Origin: RCIO01 sp040880025
GTDB taxonomy: Bacteria > Pseudomonadota > Alphaproteobacteria > Rhizobiales > Rhizobiaceae
DNA length: 64,000 nt
Assembly (NCBI GenBank): GCA_040880025.1
Contig: JBBDJD010000013.1
Location: 551,661-615,660 of the forward strand
Direction: 5' to 3'
Below are positions 37,819 through 46,559 of the stretch, in pieces; position 1 is the stretch's first letter; every line of letters starts with the position of its first letter. The translations under genes were made by a program, and so were the position numbers. The notes beneath the pieces were generated by a model. That model did not search any database. It was not told the origin of the DNA and was given only the letters and a program-made list of their open reading frames with translations.

Positions 37819-38049
37819 TTGGAGTGCCTCCTTGTGGTTGAGAGCCTGTTTAGGACGGTGATGCCACCTGCCGCAACATGCCGACCTGCCGATGACGGTC
37901 GTTCAAAGTGCAACTAAAGCATCGCCTTACGATCGATGTGTTGAAAAAATCGGCGTGGCCCTTGCTAAGCGCCGAAGTGAAAGTGCTATCTTGTAGGTCA
38001 GAATCAGTTGCGCCGGCGTGTATTGCGGAAGCAGGAAGGGTGCGTTCGG

Positions 38050-38646
38050 ATGGGGGACAAGTCCTCGTCGGAGAGGCGGAGCGAGGCGGAACAGCCGGTA
38101 CTCGCAAACGAGGAACGATCCGATCACGAAACGATGATCGAGCTGTCGGGCGCGATCAAGTGGTTTGACGTGGCCAAAGGCTACGGCTTCATCCTCCCCG
38201 ACGAAAAATCCCACGGCGACGTTCTTCTCCATGTCACCTGCCTGCGGCGCGACGGCTTCCAGACCGCGCTCGAAGGCGCGCGTGTCGCATGCCTTGCCCG
38301 TCAGGGTGAGCGCGGCCTGCAGGCGTTCAAAGTGCTGTCCATGGATACCAGCACCGCTATTCATCCCTCCGAGCAGCCCGGTGATCGCACTCACGTCTCG
38401 GTAACGCCCGAAAGCGGGTTGGAGCGCGCTCTGGTCAAGTGGTTCAACCGGACCAAGGGTTTCGGCTTCCTCACCATGGGCGAGGGGACCGAGGACATTT
38501 TCGTCCACATGGAGACCCTGCGCCGCTATGGCGTGACCGAGCTTCGTCCGGGCCAGGTGGTGCTGGTGCGCTTCGGCCGTGGTGACAAGGGCCTTATGGC
38601 TGCCGAAATCTATCCGGATATGGGTACTCTGCCGGTTTCGCACTGA
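38050..38646 (+). CDS. Cold-shock protein with two CSD domains
   Basis: 198 residues. Two RNA-binding cold-shock domains are joined by a linker: GAIKWFDVAKGYGFILPDEK at about 33-95, and ALVKWFNRTKGFGFLTMGEG at about 128-195. The RNP1-type motif is KGYGFI in the first and KGFGFL in the second; RNP2 is DVLLHV and DIFVHM. Double-CSD proteins of this form are alphaproteobacterial (CspD-like). The start at 38050 has AGGAAGG upstream; the TTG at 38008 in the same frame is less likely. It is followed by the DUF192 gene 26 bp later. Confidence 0.93.
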   Translation: MGDKSSSERRSEAEQPVLANEERSDHETMIELSGAIKWFDVAKGYGFILPDEKSHGDVLLHVTCLRRDGFQTALEGARVACLARQGERGLQAFKVLSMDTSTAIHPSEQPGDRTHVSVTPESGLERALVKWFNRTKGFGFLTMGEGTEDIFVHMETLRRYGVTELRPGQVVLVRFGRGDKGLMAAEIYPDMGTLPVSH

Positions 38647-38672
38647 CGCGGTCCGGGAAACAGGGAGCACCC

Positions 38673-39176
38673 ATGCTCAGGACAGCGGGATTTCTCGCCA
38701 CAGCCTTCGTCGCAATCGCAATCGTCGCATCCTTGGCTGGCGGTCCTGTATCCGCCCAGACCGGGAAGCCGATGCTGCTTCCGGTCGATCCCGCGCCGCT
38801 GATCGCCATGACTGCCTCAGGCGAGCAGCAATTCGCGATTGAAGTCGCCGACGACAATACCGAGCGCTCGCGCGGCCTGATGTTCCGGCGCGACCTGCCG
38901 CAAAGGCGCGGCATGCTGTTCGTGTTTGAAGACACCCGCCGCGTCGCCTTCTGGATGAAAAACACGCCGCTGCCGCTCGATCTGATCTTTCTCGGCGAGG
39001 ATGGCCGTGTGCTCGACATTCTGCCCGGCGTCCCGTTCTCCGAAGCGCCAATCGCGCCGGCGGGAATGGTGCGTTTCGTGCTGGAACTTCACGAAGGAAC
39101 AGCAAAAGCGGCCGGCATCGACGTGGGTGACAGGTTGCGCCATCCCGAGATCGACGCTATCGCAGGCGCCGACTGA
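38673..39176 (+). CDS. DUF192 family exported protein
   Basis: 167 residues. Signal peptide to about residue 28 (FLATAFVAIAIVASLAGGPV). The DUF192 core is ERSRGLMFRRDLPQRRGMLF, VAFWMKNTPLPLDLIFL and the C-terminal GMVRFVLELHEGTAKAAGID. Function unknown; the gene downstream of a double cold-shock protein is a conserved alphaproteobacterial arrangement. Confidence 0.9.
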   Translation: MLRTAGFLATAFVAIAIVASLAGGPVSAQTGKPMLLPVDPAPLIAMTASGEQQFAIEVADDNTERSRGLMFRRDLPQRRGMLFVFEDTRRVAFWMKNTPLPLDLIFLGEDGRVLDILPGVPFSEAPIAPAGMVRFVLELHEGTAKAAGIDVGDRLRHPEIDAIAGAD

Positions 39177-39209
39177 ACAGCCTTCTCCAGCGGAGCGTAA
39201 ACGTCCGGA

Positions 39210-39965
39210 ATGGAAGCATTTTCCCATGAGGGGTTCGATCTCGCATATCTGGACAAGGGCGAGGGCGATCCGGTCCTGCTGCTGCACGGCTTCGGCTCGA
39301 GCCTGACGGTCAATTGGGTCAATCCCGGCTGGATCAAGACGCTGACCGAGGCCGGATACCGCACGATCGCCTTCGACCATCGCGGCCACGGCCAGTCCAC
39401 GAAAAGCTATGATCCCGATGACTATCGGCCCGCGAAAATGGCGGGAGACGCAGCCGCACTCCTCGACCATCTCGGACTGGCCCGCGCTCATGTCATGGGA
39501 TACTCGATGGGCGCTCGCGTGGCGGCCTTCGTTGCGCTCGGCCATCCCGGGATTGCGGCCACACTCATACTCGGCGGGTTGGGCATCGGCATGGTCGAGG
39601 GCGTCGGCGAATGGGATGAAATCGCGGATGCGCTTCTCGCCGACGATCCGGCAGCGGTCACCGGCACCAGGCCCCAAATGTTCCGCGCATTCGCCGACCA
39701 GACGGGCAGCGACCGGCGCGCGCTGGCCGCCTGCATCGAAACCTCACGGGAGCTGATCGCGCCGGCTCAGATGGGCCGGATCGCGCAGCCGGCGTTGATT
39801 GCCGTCGGGACAGAAGATGACATAGCCGGTGCACCGCAGGCACTCGCCGATCTGATGGCGAACGCAACAGCGTTCGCCATCGAAGGCCGCGACCACATGC
39901 TTTCGGTCGGCGACCGGACCTTCAAGGCCCGGGCACTGGAATTCCTCAAGGAGCATCCGCTTTGA
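39210..39965 (+). CDS. Alpha/beta hydrolase (first of a tandem pair)
   Basis: 251 residues. LLLHGFGSS is the oxyanion-hole segment, FDHRGHGQS the strand-4 motif, VMGYSMGARVAA the nucleophile elbow (Ser in GYSMG), and the catalytic His is in EGRDHMLSVGD. The acid is probably Asp in GTEDDIAG. Substrate unknown. Its stop overlaps the TTG start of the next hydrolase, so the two are coupled. Confidence 0.9.
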   Translation: MEAFSHEGFDLAYLDKGEGDPVLLLHGFGSSLTVNWVNPGWIKTLTEAGYRTIAFDHRGHGQSTKSYDPDDYRPAKMAGDAAALLDHLGLARAHVMGYSMGARVAAFVALGHPGIAATLILGGLGIGMVEGVGEWDEIADALLADDPAAVTGTRPQMFRAFADQTGSDRRALAACIETSRELIAPAQMGRIAQPALIAVGTEDDIAGAPQALADLMANATAFAIEGRDHMLSVGDRTFKARALEFLKEHPL

Positions 39966-40831
39966 CCTTGCCGGAACCGATCAGCTTCGAGGGTACCGAA
40001 GGCAACAGGCTCGCGGGTGACCTGTGGGACGGCCTGGGCCATCCTGTGATCTTCCTGCATGGCGGCGGCCAGACGCGGCGCGCCTGGGACAAGACCGCCA
40101 GAGAGGTTGCCGAAAACGGCATGCGCGCCATCACGGTCGACCTGCGCGGCCACGGCGAGAGCGACTGGGTGAAAAGCGGCAATTACACTTTTTCGGACTA
40201 TGCCGGGGATGTCGCGGCGGTGGTCCGCCAGGTCGAAAAGCAATTCCACGCCAGACCGTCCAATGTCGGCGCTTCGCTCGGCGGCCTGTCGTCGCTTGCG
40301 GCCGAGCTCCGACACGGCCCGCTGCTCGAGTCGCTGGTGCTGGTCGACATCACCCCGCGCATGAACCCCGAGGGCGTCGCCAAGATCCAGGGGTTCATGG
40401 GCGAGAAGATGGACGAGGGCTTCGCCACGCTGGAGGAAGCCGCCGACGCGATCGCCGCCTATCTTCCGCACCGCAAGCGTCCATCATCGTTGGAGGGTCT
40501 GGGCAAGAACCTGCGACGCGGCGAAGACGGTCGCTATCGCTGGCACTGGGATCCCGCCTTCGTACGCAGCGAGCGCAACATCAATCTCGGCGCGCGTGAT
40601 CTGATGGTGGAATTGCTCGCCGATTTGCCCAAGCTGCACATTCCCGCCCTTCTGGTGCGTGGCATGCAGTCCGAACTGGTCGGCGAGGAAGAGGCGCGCG
40701 AATTTGTCGAACTGGCGCCTGCGGCGTCCTACGTCGATGTCAGCGGCGCCGGCCATATGGTCGCCGGCGATCGCAACGACGTTTTCTCCGAGGCCGTGCT
40801 GGAATTCCTGACGGACCGCGCGGCGGCCTGA
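39962..40831 (+). CDS. Alpha/beta hydrolase (second of a tandem pair)
   Basis: 289 residues. IFLHGGGQTRRAW is the oxyanion segment and VDLRGHGESDW the strand-4 motif. The nucleophile elbow reads VGASLGGLSS (Ser in GASLG), and the His is in GAGHMVAGDRND. The start is a TTG at 39962 inside the previous stop, fitting translational coupling. The two hydrolases are not close copies of each other. A damaged copy of this gene's 3' end lies about 1 kb downstream at 41808-41945. Confidence 0.9.
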   Translation: MTLPEPISFEGTEGNRLAGDLWDGLGHPVIFLHGGGQTRRAWDKTAREVAENGMRAITVDLRGHGESDWVKSGNYTFSDYAGDVAAVVRQVEKQFHARPSNVGASLGGLSSLAAELRHGPLLESLVLVDITPRMNPEGVAKIQGFMGEKMDEGFATLEEAADAIAAYLPHRKRPSSLEGLGKNLRRGEDGRYRWHWDPAFVRSERNINLGARDLMVELLADLPKLHIPALLVRGMQSELVGEEEAREFVELAPAASYVDVSGAGHMVAGDRNDVFSEAVLEFLTDRAAA

Positions 40832-40861
40832 TCACTGCCATTTTTTCGCTCCCGGGCTATT

Positions 40862-40970
40862 CGTCGCTGCGCGACGGCCCTCCGCGAGGGCGCGCCATAG
40901 GGCGCGACGCCCGGTCGGGCTTGCGGACTTCGTCCGTTTGTTTTCGCTCGCGGCAGTTTCGCTTCGCGAA
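40862..40970. repeat. Cluster of five short hairpins
   Basis: Five perfect inverted repeats in about 110 bases: CGTCGC/GCGACG (40862-40876), CCCTC/GAGGG (40878-40890), CGCGCC/GGCGCG (40891-40906), CGGAC/GTCCG (40924-40936) and TTCGC/GCGAA (40958-40970), each with a 3-4-base loop. The fourth is followed by TTTGTTTT and may terminate the hydrolase transcript. The rest resemble a REP-like cluster. Confidence 0.7.
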
Positions 40971-40984
40971 CCGGCTGCTCGCTC

Positions 40985-41689
40985 TCACGACGTATCGGGC
41001 GAGAGCACGTCCAGCGCCAGCGCGTGGCACTCCTTCAATATGTCGTCGACCACATGGATCGGGCGTTTGCGGCCGCCGGGCGGGCGGCCAAAGCGCAGCG
41101 GCACGACGCGGCCCGGCCCCTGACGGAGCCTGCGGCGCGCTTGCCAGCGAGCAAGGCGGCGGGCCTGTGCGGGCAAGTTCTCAAGAGCCCGTCTCGATGC
41201 AAGCAGCCGGCGGCAAATGCCGGCGGCATCGACCGGATCGTCGGGGCGGAGAACCGGCTTTTGAGGCAACGGCGCCGGCTCGGTAAATCCCACCACGCAG
41301 ATGCGCGGCATGAACTTCGAAGCCCGCCTGGGCGGTTCGAATGGATACTTCCTCAGCGGATCGAGCAGCGGGAAGGCGGGGATGCGGATTGGGGCCGCAG
41401 CCACATTCTGATGCTTCCCGCCGAAGTTCCGCAGTGAAAAGCCGCCGGTCGGGCACGGCTGGACCGCGACCTCCCGCGCAGCGATGACGATGAGACGCCT
41501 GATGGCGGATTCGGCGGCGCGCGATATGCGCAGCACATAAGCGTGCAGATGGCGGGGCAAGAACAGCGGGCCGTCGGCAGCCCGCGCCGGTCCCGATTGG
41601 CCGTCCTCAAGCCCGGCAAGCGCGAACAGTGCCGCGAGGATGCGAAGGAGTGCGGCGCGGTTGCGCTTAATTGCCAATGCCCAGTCCAT
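40985..41689 (-). CDS. Conserved hypothetical protein, Arg/Pro-rich
   Basis: 234 residues. The N-terminus has a short hydrophobic helix (LLRILAALFALAGL, about residues 14-27), then FLPRHLHAYVLRISRAAESA and a basic C-terminal part rich in Arg. Two short Pro-containing stretches (RIPAFPLLDPLRKYPFEPP, ICVVGFTEPAPLPQ) look conserved. I recognise similar hypothetical proteins in Hyphomicrobiales but no function. The ATG at 41689 has AGGAGG five bases upstream; a GTG at 41692 is too close to it. It lies between the hydrolase pair and the broken hydrolase copy, on the opposite strand. Confidence 0.75.
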   Translation of the reverse strand: MDWALAIKRNRAALLRILAALFALAGLEDGQSGPARAADGPLFLPRHLHAYVLRISRAAESAIRRLIVIAAREVAVQPCPTGGFSLRNFGGKHQNVAAAPIRIPAFPLLDPLRKYPFEPPRRASKFMPRICVVGFTEPAPLPQKPVLRPDDPVDAAGICRRLLASRRALENLPAQARRLARWQARRRLRQGPGRVVPLRFGRPPGGRKRPIHVVDDILKECHALALDVLSPDTS

Positions 41690-41807
41690 CACCGCCTCCT
41701 TTCATGGCGGTGGGATTATCGGACGGGAGGCAAGGGGCGTGGATAGAAAACTGGCGGCGAGCAGAAGCAGCCAAGCAGAATCAGTGGGTTATGCGAATGG
41801 TGCCGGT

Positions 41808-41945
41808 GAGCTTATCCACTTGGCGCCGGCGGCAATCTTATGTCGATGTCGGCGGCGCTGGCCACATGGCTGCCGGCGACCGCAACGACGCGTTCTGCGA
41901 AGCGGTTCTGGATTTCCTGACTGACCGCGCGGCGGCCCGATTGTA
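41808..41945 (+). pseudogene. Truncated, frameshifted copy of the hydrolase 3' end
   Basis: Aligning 41820-41938 by eye with the end of the hydrolase at 40712-40828 gives about 19 mismatches and one inserted base over some 118 positions (roughly 83% identity). The encoded YVDVGGAGHMAAGDRNDAF and LDFLTDRAAA match YVDVSGAGHMVAGDRNDVF and LEFLTDRAAA. The inserted base near 41835 breaks the frame, and only about the last 40 codons remain, so this is a relic of a duplication. Confidence 0.9.
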
Positions 41946-41959
41946 GTTCTGGGCTACAA
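41941..41959. repeat. Short inverted repeat upstream of the AT-rich orphan
   Basis: TTGTAG / CTACAA around seven bases, directly after the hydrolase remnant and about 50 bases before the AT-rich gene. It may belong to the promoter or mark the edge of the inserted DNA. Confidence 0.35.
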
Positions 41960-42009
41960 GCATATTTCCTAGTAGGCTGCCATCGCTCGCAATGTACCGA
42001 GGGGCAACA

Positions 42010-42990
42010 ATGAATTACGTTAGAAAAGCAATCACGACCATAGCTGGACTGCTAGCGTTGACGGCCGTGTCGCACGGTCAGTCATCAAAGCCCTACACCA
42101 GGGAATGCGGAATCCGATCCGGAATATGGACCGGAGGACTGAATGATATGGTGCACCGGCTCGAATTTCTTGGGCAAGGCGTTACTTCGGGCAGATACAG
42201 GATATCGGCAACTCGAAAGGGGATGTCGATGTGGACGCTCGAAGGAGATTACCAATGCTCGATGGGAGTAGGTTTCTGCTACCTGATATTGAATTCTGAT
42301 GAATACGAAAAAAGCGATTCCGGAGACTATGATTCAGTCCGAGTAGATATGTTCAAGCACGGAGATACAAGCTTCGTATACCTAAATGATATGCTCGAGC
42401 ATACCGTGTTGGCATGCAGGCTCGGTAACTGCGAAGATAGAATGAATTTCATGGGCAAGGAATGGAATAGGGATTATGTCGTGAAAAACAATGGAGATAT
42501 AAGCCCATCAAATTACATTGGAAATCTGTTCTATTTGACCGCTTGCAAGGATGATCCCGATTGGAAATTTGTGGACAGTAAGGCTGAAATATCCAAAGTG
42601 CCAGACGATAATGGAGAGCTGTTATATGAGAGGGGCTATTGCGAGCTTAAATCGAGGAGTTTGAGCTTTCACTTTTTTCCAAAAGGCACCGACTCCTCCG
42701 CCAAAAATGGAGGAATAGTAAGGATATACGCGCAAGAAAATTTCAATTTTAAGAACGCGGCAATGAGTGTCGATCAGGAAGATCCATATATCGTTATACA
42801 AGCAAATGACAACGGTTATCTTGGCGATTATTACTATGTGAGGTACAGCGATCAGTTGTTTGGTGACATAGCTTCTGGAGCGAATCTATATATAAAAGAT
42901 GAGAATGCAGAAATATTGAAAGCGAGCCTGAGTGGTTCTGTGCAGCCCGCTCGTCAATTTGAACAATGCGTGCGCAAATACAAACGATAA
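42010..42990 (+). CDS. Unknown exported protein on AT-rich DNA
   Basis: 326 residues. Signal peptide MNYVRKAITTIAGLLALTAV then SHG. The mature protein has paired Cys (RECGIRSG, YQCSMGVGFCYL, LACRLGNCEDR, LTACKDD, GYCELK, FEQCVRKY), suggesting disulfides, and many Asp/Asn/Tyr-rich beta strands. No family recognised. Hand-counted 60-base lines give 33-43% GC against about 68% in the hydrolases, and codon use differs strongly (AAT, ATA, AAA, TAT are frequent), so it was probably acquired by transfer. The start has GAGGGG upstream. The frame is fully open to a TAA, so it is probably still translated. Confidence 0.85.
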   Translation: MNYVRKAITTIAGLLALTAVSHGQSSKPYTRECGIRSGIWTGGLNDMVHRLEFLGQGVTSGRYRISATRKGMSMWTLEGDYQCSMGVGFCYLILNSDEYEKSDSGDYDSVRVDMFKHGDTSFVYLNDMLEHTVLACRLGNCEDRMNFMGKEWNRDYVVKNNGDISPSNYIGNLFYLTACKDDPDWKFVDSKAEISKVPDDNGELLYERGYCELKSRSLSFHFFPKGTDSSAKNGGIVRIYAQENFNFKNAAMSVDQEDPYIVIQANDNGYLGDYYYVRYSDQLFGDIASGANLYIKDENAEILKASLSGSVQPARQFEQCVRKYKR

Positions 42991-43046
42991 ACCTAATACA
43001 CAAAGTGACTTCCTTCAACTAGTAGAAGTGATTTAGTATCAACAGG

Positions 43047-44249
43047 TTATGGATGCTCGGCGCAGAACCAGCCGGGCTCGAACGTCGTCCGGCTGACGCC
43101 CGAAAAGCGCCTGATTCGCTCCAGTTCGGCTTCGATGTCGTTTCTCAGCGCGGTTGACGCGCGCACGCCTTGCTCGCGCCAGAACGCCCGGACGGTGAGT
43201 GCGTCCTCGCTCCTGTCAGCCTTGATGTCGATACGCCCCACAATCCGGTCGCCGCGCAGCACCGGAAAGACGTAGTAGCCGTATTTGCGTTTCGCCTCCG
43301 GCACGAACACTTCGATCCGGTAGAAGAACCCGAACAGCCGTTCCGTCCGGTTGCGGTTCCTGAGCAGCGGGTCGAAAGGGCTGAGGATACGAACACGCCC
43401 TGGCGGCTCGGGAATGTCGTCGAGAAAATTCTCGTGCTCCGCCAGCATGTAGCTGGTCGCGCCGCGGCTGCCATTGACCGTTTCGGCCTGGACCTGAACC
43501 AGGTTCGCGCGGTTTTTCGCGATCCATTCTTCGACCTCCCGTGGCGACAACAGATCCCAGAAGGCCGCGATCTCGCCGCGGCTTCCCATGCCAAGGCGTT
43601 CCAGAGCGTCACGGCAGGCCCAGTCGATGAAGTCGCGATGTTCGACGCGCCGGTTCCAATGCTCGGCGGGAATGACCCGCTCGGCGAGGTCGTAGACCTT
43701 CTGGAAGCCTTCGCGGCGTGTGATCGCCAGTTCGCCAGTCCGCCACATATATTCGAGCGCCGCCTTGGCCGGATGCCAGTCCCACCAGCCGGTGCTGGGC
43801 TTGTCGCCCTCGAAATCGCGCGTCATGACCGCGCCGTCGCGGGTAATCCGCTCGCGCACGGCCGCTATGTCCCGGTCGAAATTCTCCTTGCCGAAATGGT
43901 CTTTCCAGCGTGTGCGCAAGCGCTGCCTTTCGCGCTCGAAGCGGTGCCGCCAAAAGGGGAAGAACTCGGAAGGGATGATCGATGCGTCGTGCGTCCAGTT
44001 CTCGAAAAGCAGCCGGTCCTTCTCGATCAGCGTGGCGAGATCGCGCTTGCGGTAGGTCTGGCTGCGCGAGAAAAGGATGTGGTGATGCGCGCGCTCCACC
44101 ACATTGATGCTGTCGACCTGCACATAACCCAGGTTTGTAATCGCTTCCGCCAGCGCCTGCTTGCCGAGCGCCAGCCCCGGTTCACGGCAAAGTCCCTGAC
44201 GGGAAATGACAAGGCGCCGGGCGTCGGCATTGGAAATCGTGCGCTGCAT
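43047..44249 (-). CDS. YcaQ/AlkX-type DNA glycosylase, winged-helix (HTH_42) family
   Basis: 400 residues. The family repairs interstrand cross-links and alkylated bases in DNA. The N-terminal NADARRLVISRQGL helix, GYVQVDSINVVERAHHHILF (holding the Q-x-D catalytic motif of the YcaQ branch), SRSQTYRKRDL and FENWTHDASIIPSEFFPFW are family landmarks, and the C-terminal WFCAEHP end is typical. The ATG at 44249 (MQRTISNADARR) is preferred over a GTG at 44285. The substrate is inferred from the family only. Confidence 0.88.
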   Translation of the reverse strand: MQRTISNADARRLVISRQGLCREPGLALGKQALAEAITNLGYVQVDSINVVERAHHHILFSRSQTYRKRDLATLIEKDRLLFENWTHDASIIPSEFFPFWRHRFERERQRLRTRWKDHFGKENFDRDIAAVRERITRDGAVMTRDFEGDKPSTGWWDWHPAKAALEYMWRTGELAITRREGFQKVYDLAERVIPAEHWNRRVEHRDFIDWACRDALERLGMGSRGEIAAFWDLLSPREVEEWIAKNRANLVQVQAETVNGSRGATSYMLAEHENFLDDIPEPPGRVRILSPFDPLLRNRNRTERLFGFFYRIEVFVPEAKRKYGYYVFPVLRGDRIVGRIDIKADRSEDALTVRAFWREQGVRASTALRNDIEAELERIRRFSGVSRTTFEPGWFCAEHP

Positions 44250-44340
44250 GAGCCTGCCGTGACAATTCGGACCGGCTCTTTCCACCCGAAAACGGCGGGC
44301 AATTCAATCCATCGCGATTGCGGCTCCTGACAGCGCGCTG

Positions 44341-46443
44341 TCAGGCGGTCTTGCGAAACGGTATTGCCGCGGCGGCTTTCGATACTTTGAGCCTCGCGCG
44401 TGCGCTCGCGCCGGCCTTGGTGCTCTTGGCGATCGCACGGTGCACATCCGCCACCTGCATCGGCCGGCTGAACAGATACCCTTGTGCCTGCCCGCATCCC
44501 TGTTCGTACAGGAAGTCGAGATGCGCCTCGCTTTCCACGCCTTCGGCCAGAACCGGGATTTTCAGGCTGTCCGCCAGGATGATCGTGGAGCGCACGATCG
44601 CGCCGGCCTGTTCGCTGTTGCCGAGATCGCTGATGAATGACCGGTCGATCTTGATCTTGTCGAACGGGAACGCCTGCAGCGTGGAAAGCGACGAGTAGCC
44701 GGTGCCGTAATCATCCATCGCGATCATCACGCCCATGGCCTTGAGCTGGCGAATGACGTGCAGCGCGTTTTGCTGGTCGTTGATGATGCTGGATTCGGTG
44801 ACCTCGAGTTCAAGCAGGGTCGGCGGCAGCCCCGTGTCGACCAGAATCTGATGCAACAGTTGCGGCAGGTTGGACTGCAGAATCTGCGCCGAAGCGACGT
44901 TGACCGCCACCTTGCACCGCGGTTCCCAACCGGCGGCCTCGCGGCACGCGGTTTTAAGCACCCATTCGCCGATCGGTATGATGAGGCCGGTCTCTTCCGC
45001 GATGGTGATGAACTCGCCCGGCATGACCAACCCGCGTTCGGGATGGTTCCACCTGATCAGCGCCTCGAAGCCGACGAGCTCCCGCGTCGCCACGTCGTAT
45101 TGCGGCTGGTAGTAGAGCTCAAGTTCGTCGCGCTCGACCGCATAGCGCAGCTGAAGCGCCAGCGCGCTCTTTTCCCGGCTCGATTCATCCATCGACGCTT
45201 CGTAGAAGCAAATCTTGTCGGACGCGGACTGCTTGGCGCGGTACATGGCAAGATCGGCCCGCCCGGTCAGTTCGTCCAGCGTCAGCCCGTCATGGGGGTA
45301 GAGACTGATGCCCAGGCTGGCGCCGACCGTAAGAATGCGGCCGTCATGTTCCACCGGTTCGTTGATCAGAGCGCAGATACTTGCGGCGAACTCGCGCGCC
45401 TGGTCTTGTGAGTAGATCGCATCGCCAACAGCCACGAATTCGTCGCCGCCGACGCGCGATATGAAATTTGTCTCACCTGCGAAACCCGACAAGCGCTCCG
45501 CCACGCGCCGCAGCAGCATGTCGCCCGTGGCGTGTCCATGAACGTCATAGATATCCTTGAACCGGTCCAGATCGATCGCGACCACCGCGATCATCTGCGA
45601 TCCCTTGGCCGCGTTGGCAATGAATTCGGGCAACCGCGTCGCGAGATGGGCGCGGTTCGGAAGGCCGGTAACGGCGTCGTAAAGCGCCATCCGGCGAAGA
45701 CTCTGCACGGACTCCGCGTCTCGCTGTATGTCGATCATGTAGCTGGAGACGGCAGTCATCAGGATCAGCGCAATGACCGTTACAACCGCCACCACCAGCA
45801 TTGTGCTGGATACCATGCCTTCAGGCACGCCGATCGAAGGGTCGGGAATGATGCTGACCGCCCCCATCGCCGTAAAATGCATGGTGGCGATGCCGAGGAT
45901 CAGCGCCAGCGTGCTGCCATGTTTGCAGAAGCGGGTAACCGGACGGGCAATCCGGTTGAATGTGATCGCCCCGAAGAAGCAACCAAAGATCACCGATGCG
46001 ACCACGAGCGCCGGATCGAATTCGACCCTCCCGCTCACACGAAACGCCATCATGCCCGTGAAATGCATGACCGCTATGCCGAAGCCCAGCACCGCGCCGC
46101 CGATTTCTATCCGCGGGCCGGTGCGCGTCGATGTGGCGATCGCCTGCCCGACAAAGGAAAATCCTATCGCAAGCAGCAGGGAAATAAGCGTGCCAATCGG
46201 CTCGTAGGCATGTTCGACGCCAGGATTGTAACTGAGCATCGCGAGGAAATGCGTTGTCCAGATCGAAGCGCCGCACACGAGCGACGACAGGAACATCCAT
46301 AGATAGCGTTGGGAGCCCACGGTTCGGCGAACGCGTCCGAAAAGGCGCGTCGCTACGATCGAACCGAGCACGCAGACCGCTACCGCCAGCGCGAGTCCAC
46401 GGTAGTCGTGCTGATACACGATGCAATTTACCACATTCAACAC
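44341..46443 (-). CDS. MHYT-GGDEF-EAL cyclic-di-GMP enzyme
   Basis: 700 residues. Seven membrane segments with MHYT-type repeats (WTTHFLAMLS, VMHFTGMMAF, TMHFTAMGAV; residues 1-240) may sense a gas or copper. The GGDEF domain has an intact RVGGDEFVAV and LYDAVTGLPNRA; the EAL domain keeps FEALIRWNHP, LLELEVTES, AMDDYGTGYSSLS, KIDRSFI and AEGVESEAHL. Both diguanylate cyclase and phosphodiesterase sites therefore look complete, so the net activity cannot be predicted. PilZ and PAS proteins lie 5-6 kb away. Confidence 0.95.
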   Translation of the reverse strand: MLNVVNCIVYQHDYRGLALAVAVCVLGSIVATRLFGRVRRTVGSQRYLWMFLSSLVCGASIWTTHFLAMLSYNPGVEHAYEPIGTLISLLLAIGFSFVGQAIATSTRTGPRIEIGGAVLGFGIAVMHFTGMMAFRVSGRVEFDPALVVASVIFGCFFGAITFNRIARPVTRFCKHGSTLALILGIATMHFTAMGAVSIIPDPSIGVPEGMVSSTMLVVAVVTVIALILMTAVSSYMIDIQRDAESVQSLRRMALYDAVTGLPNRAHLATRLPEFIANAAKGSQMIAVVAIDLDRFKDIYDVHGHATGDMLLRRVAERLSGFAGETNFISRVGGDEFVAVGDAIYSQDQAREFAASICALINEPVEHDGRILTVGASLGISLYPHDGLTLDELTGRADLAMYRAKQSASDKICFYEASMDESSREKSALALQLRYAVERDELELYYQPQYDVATRELVGFEALIRWNHPERGLVMPGEFITIAEETGLIIPIGEWVLKTACREAAGWEPRCKVAVNVASAQILQSNLPQLLHQILVDTGLPPTLLELEVTESSIINDQQNALHVIRQLKAMGVMIAMDDYGTGYSSLSTLQAFPFDKIKIDRSFISDLGNSEQAGAIVRSTIILADSLKIPVLAEGVESEAHLDFLYEQGCGQAQGYLFSRPMQVADVHRAIAKSTKAGASARARLKVSKAAAAIPFRKTA

Positions 46444-46559
46444 GGCACATCCCCAGTTTGCCTTTGATAGGTTACGTGCCGAATGGCCAACGAAATCATA
46501 ACGCTGGCCGTGCCGTGTGAATCAACGCTTCACGTGGTTAGCGCGCGGTTACGGGATTC

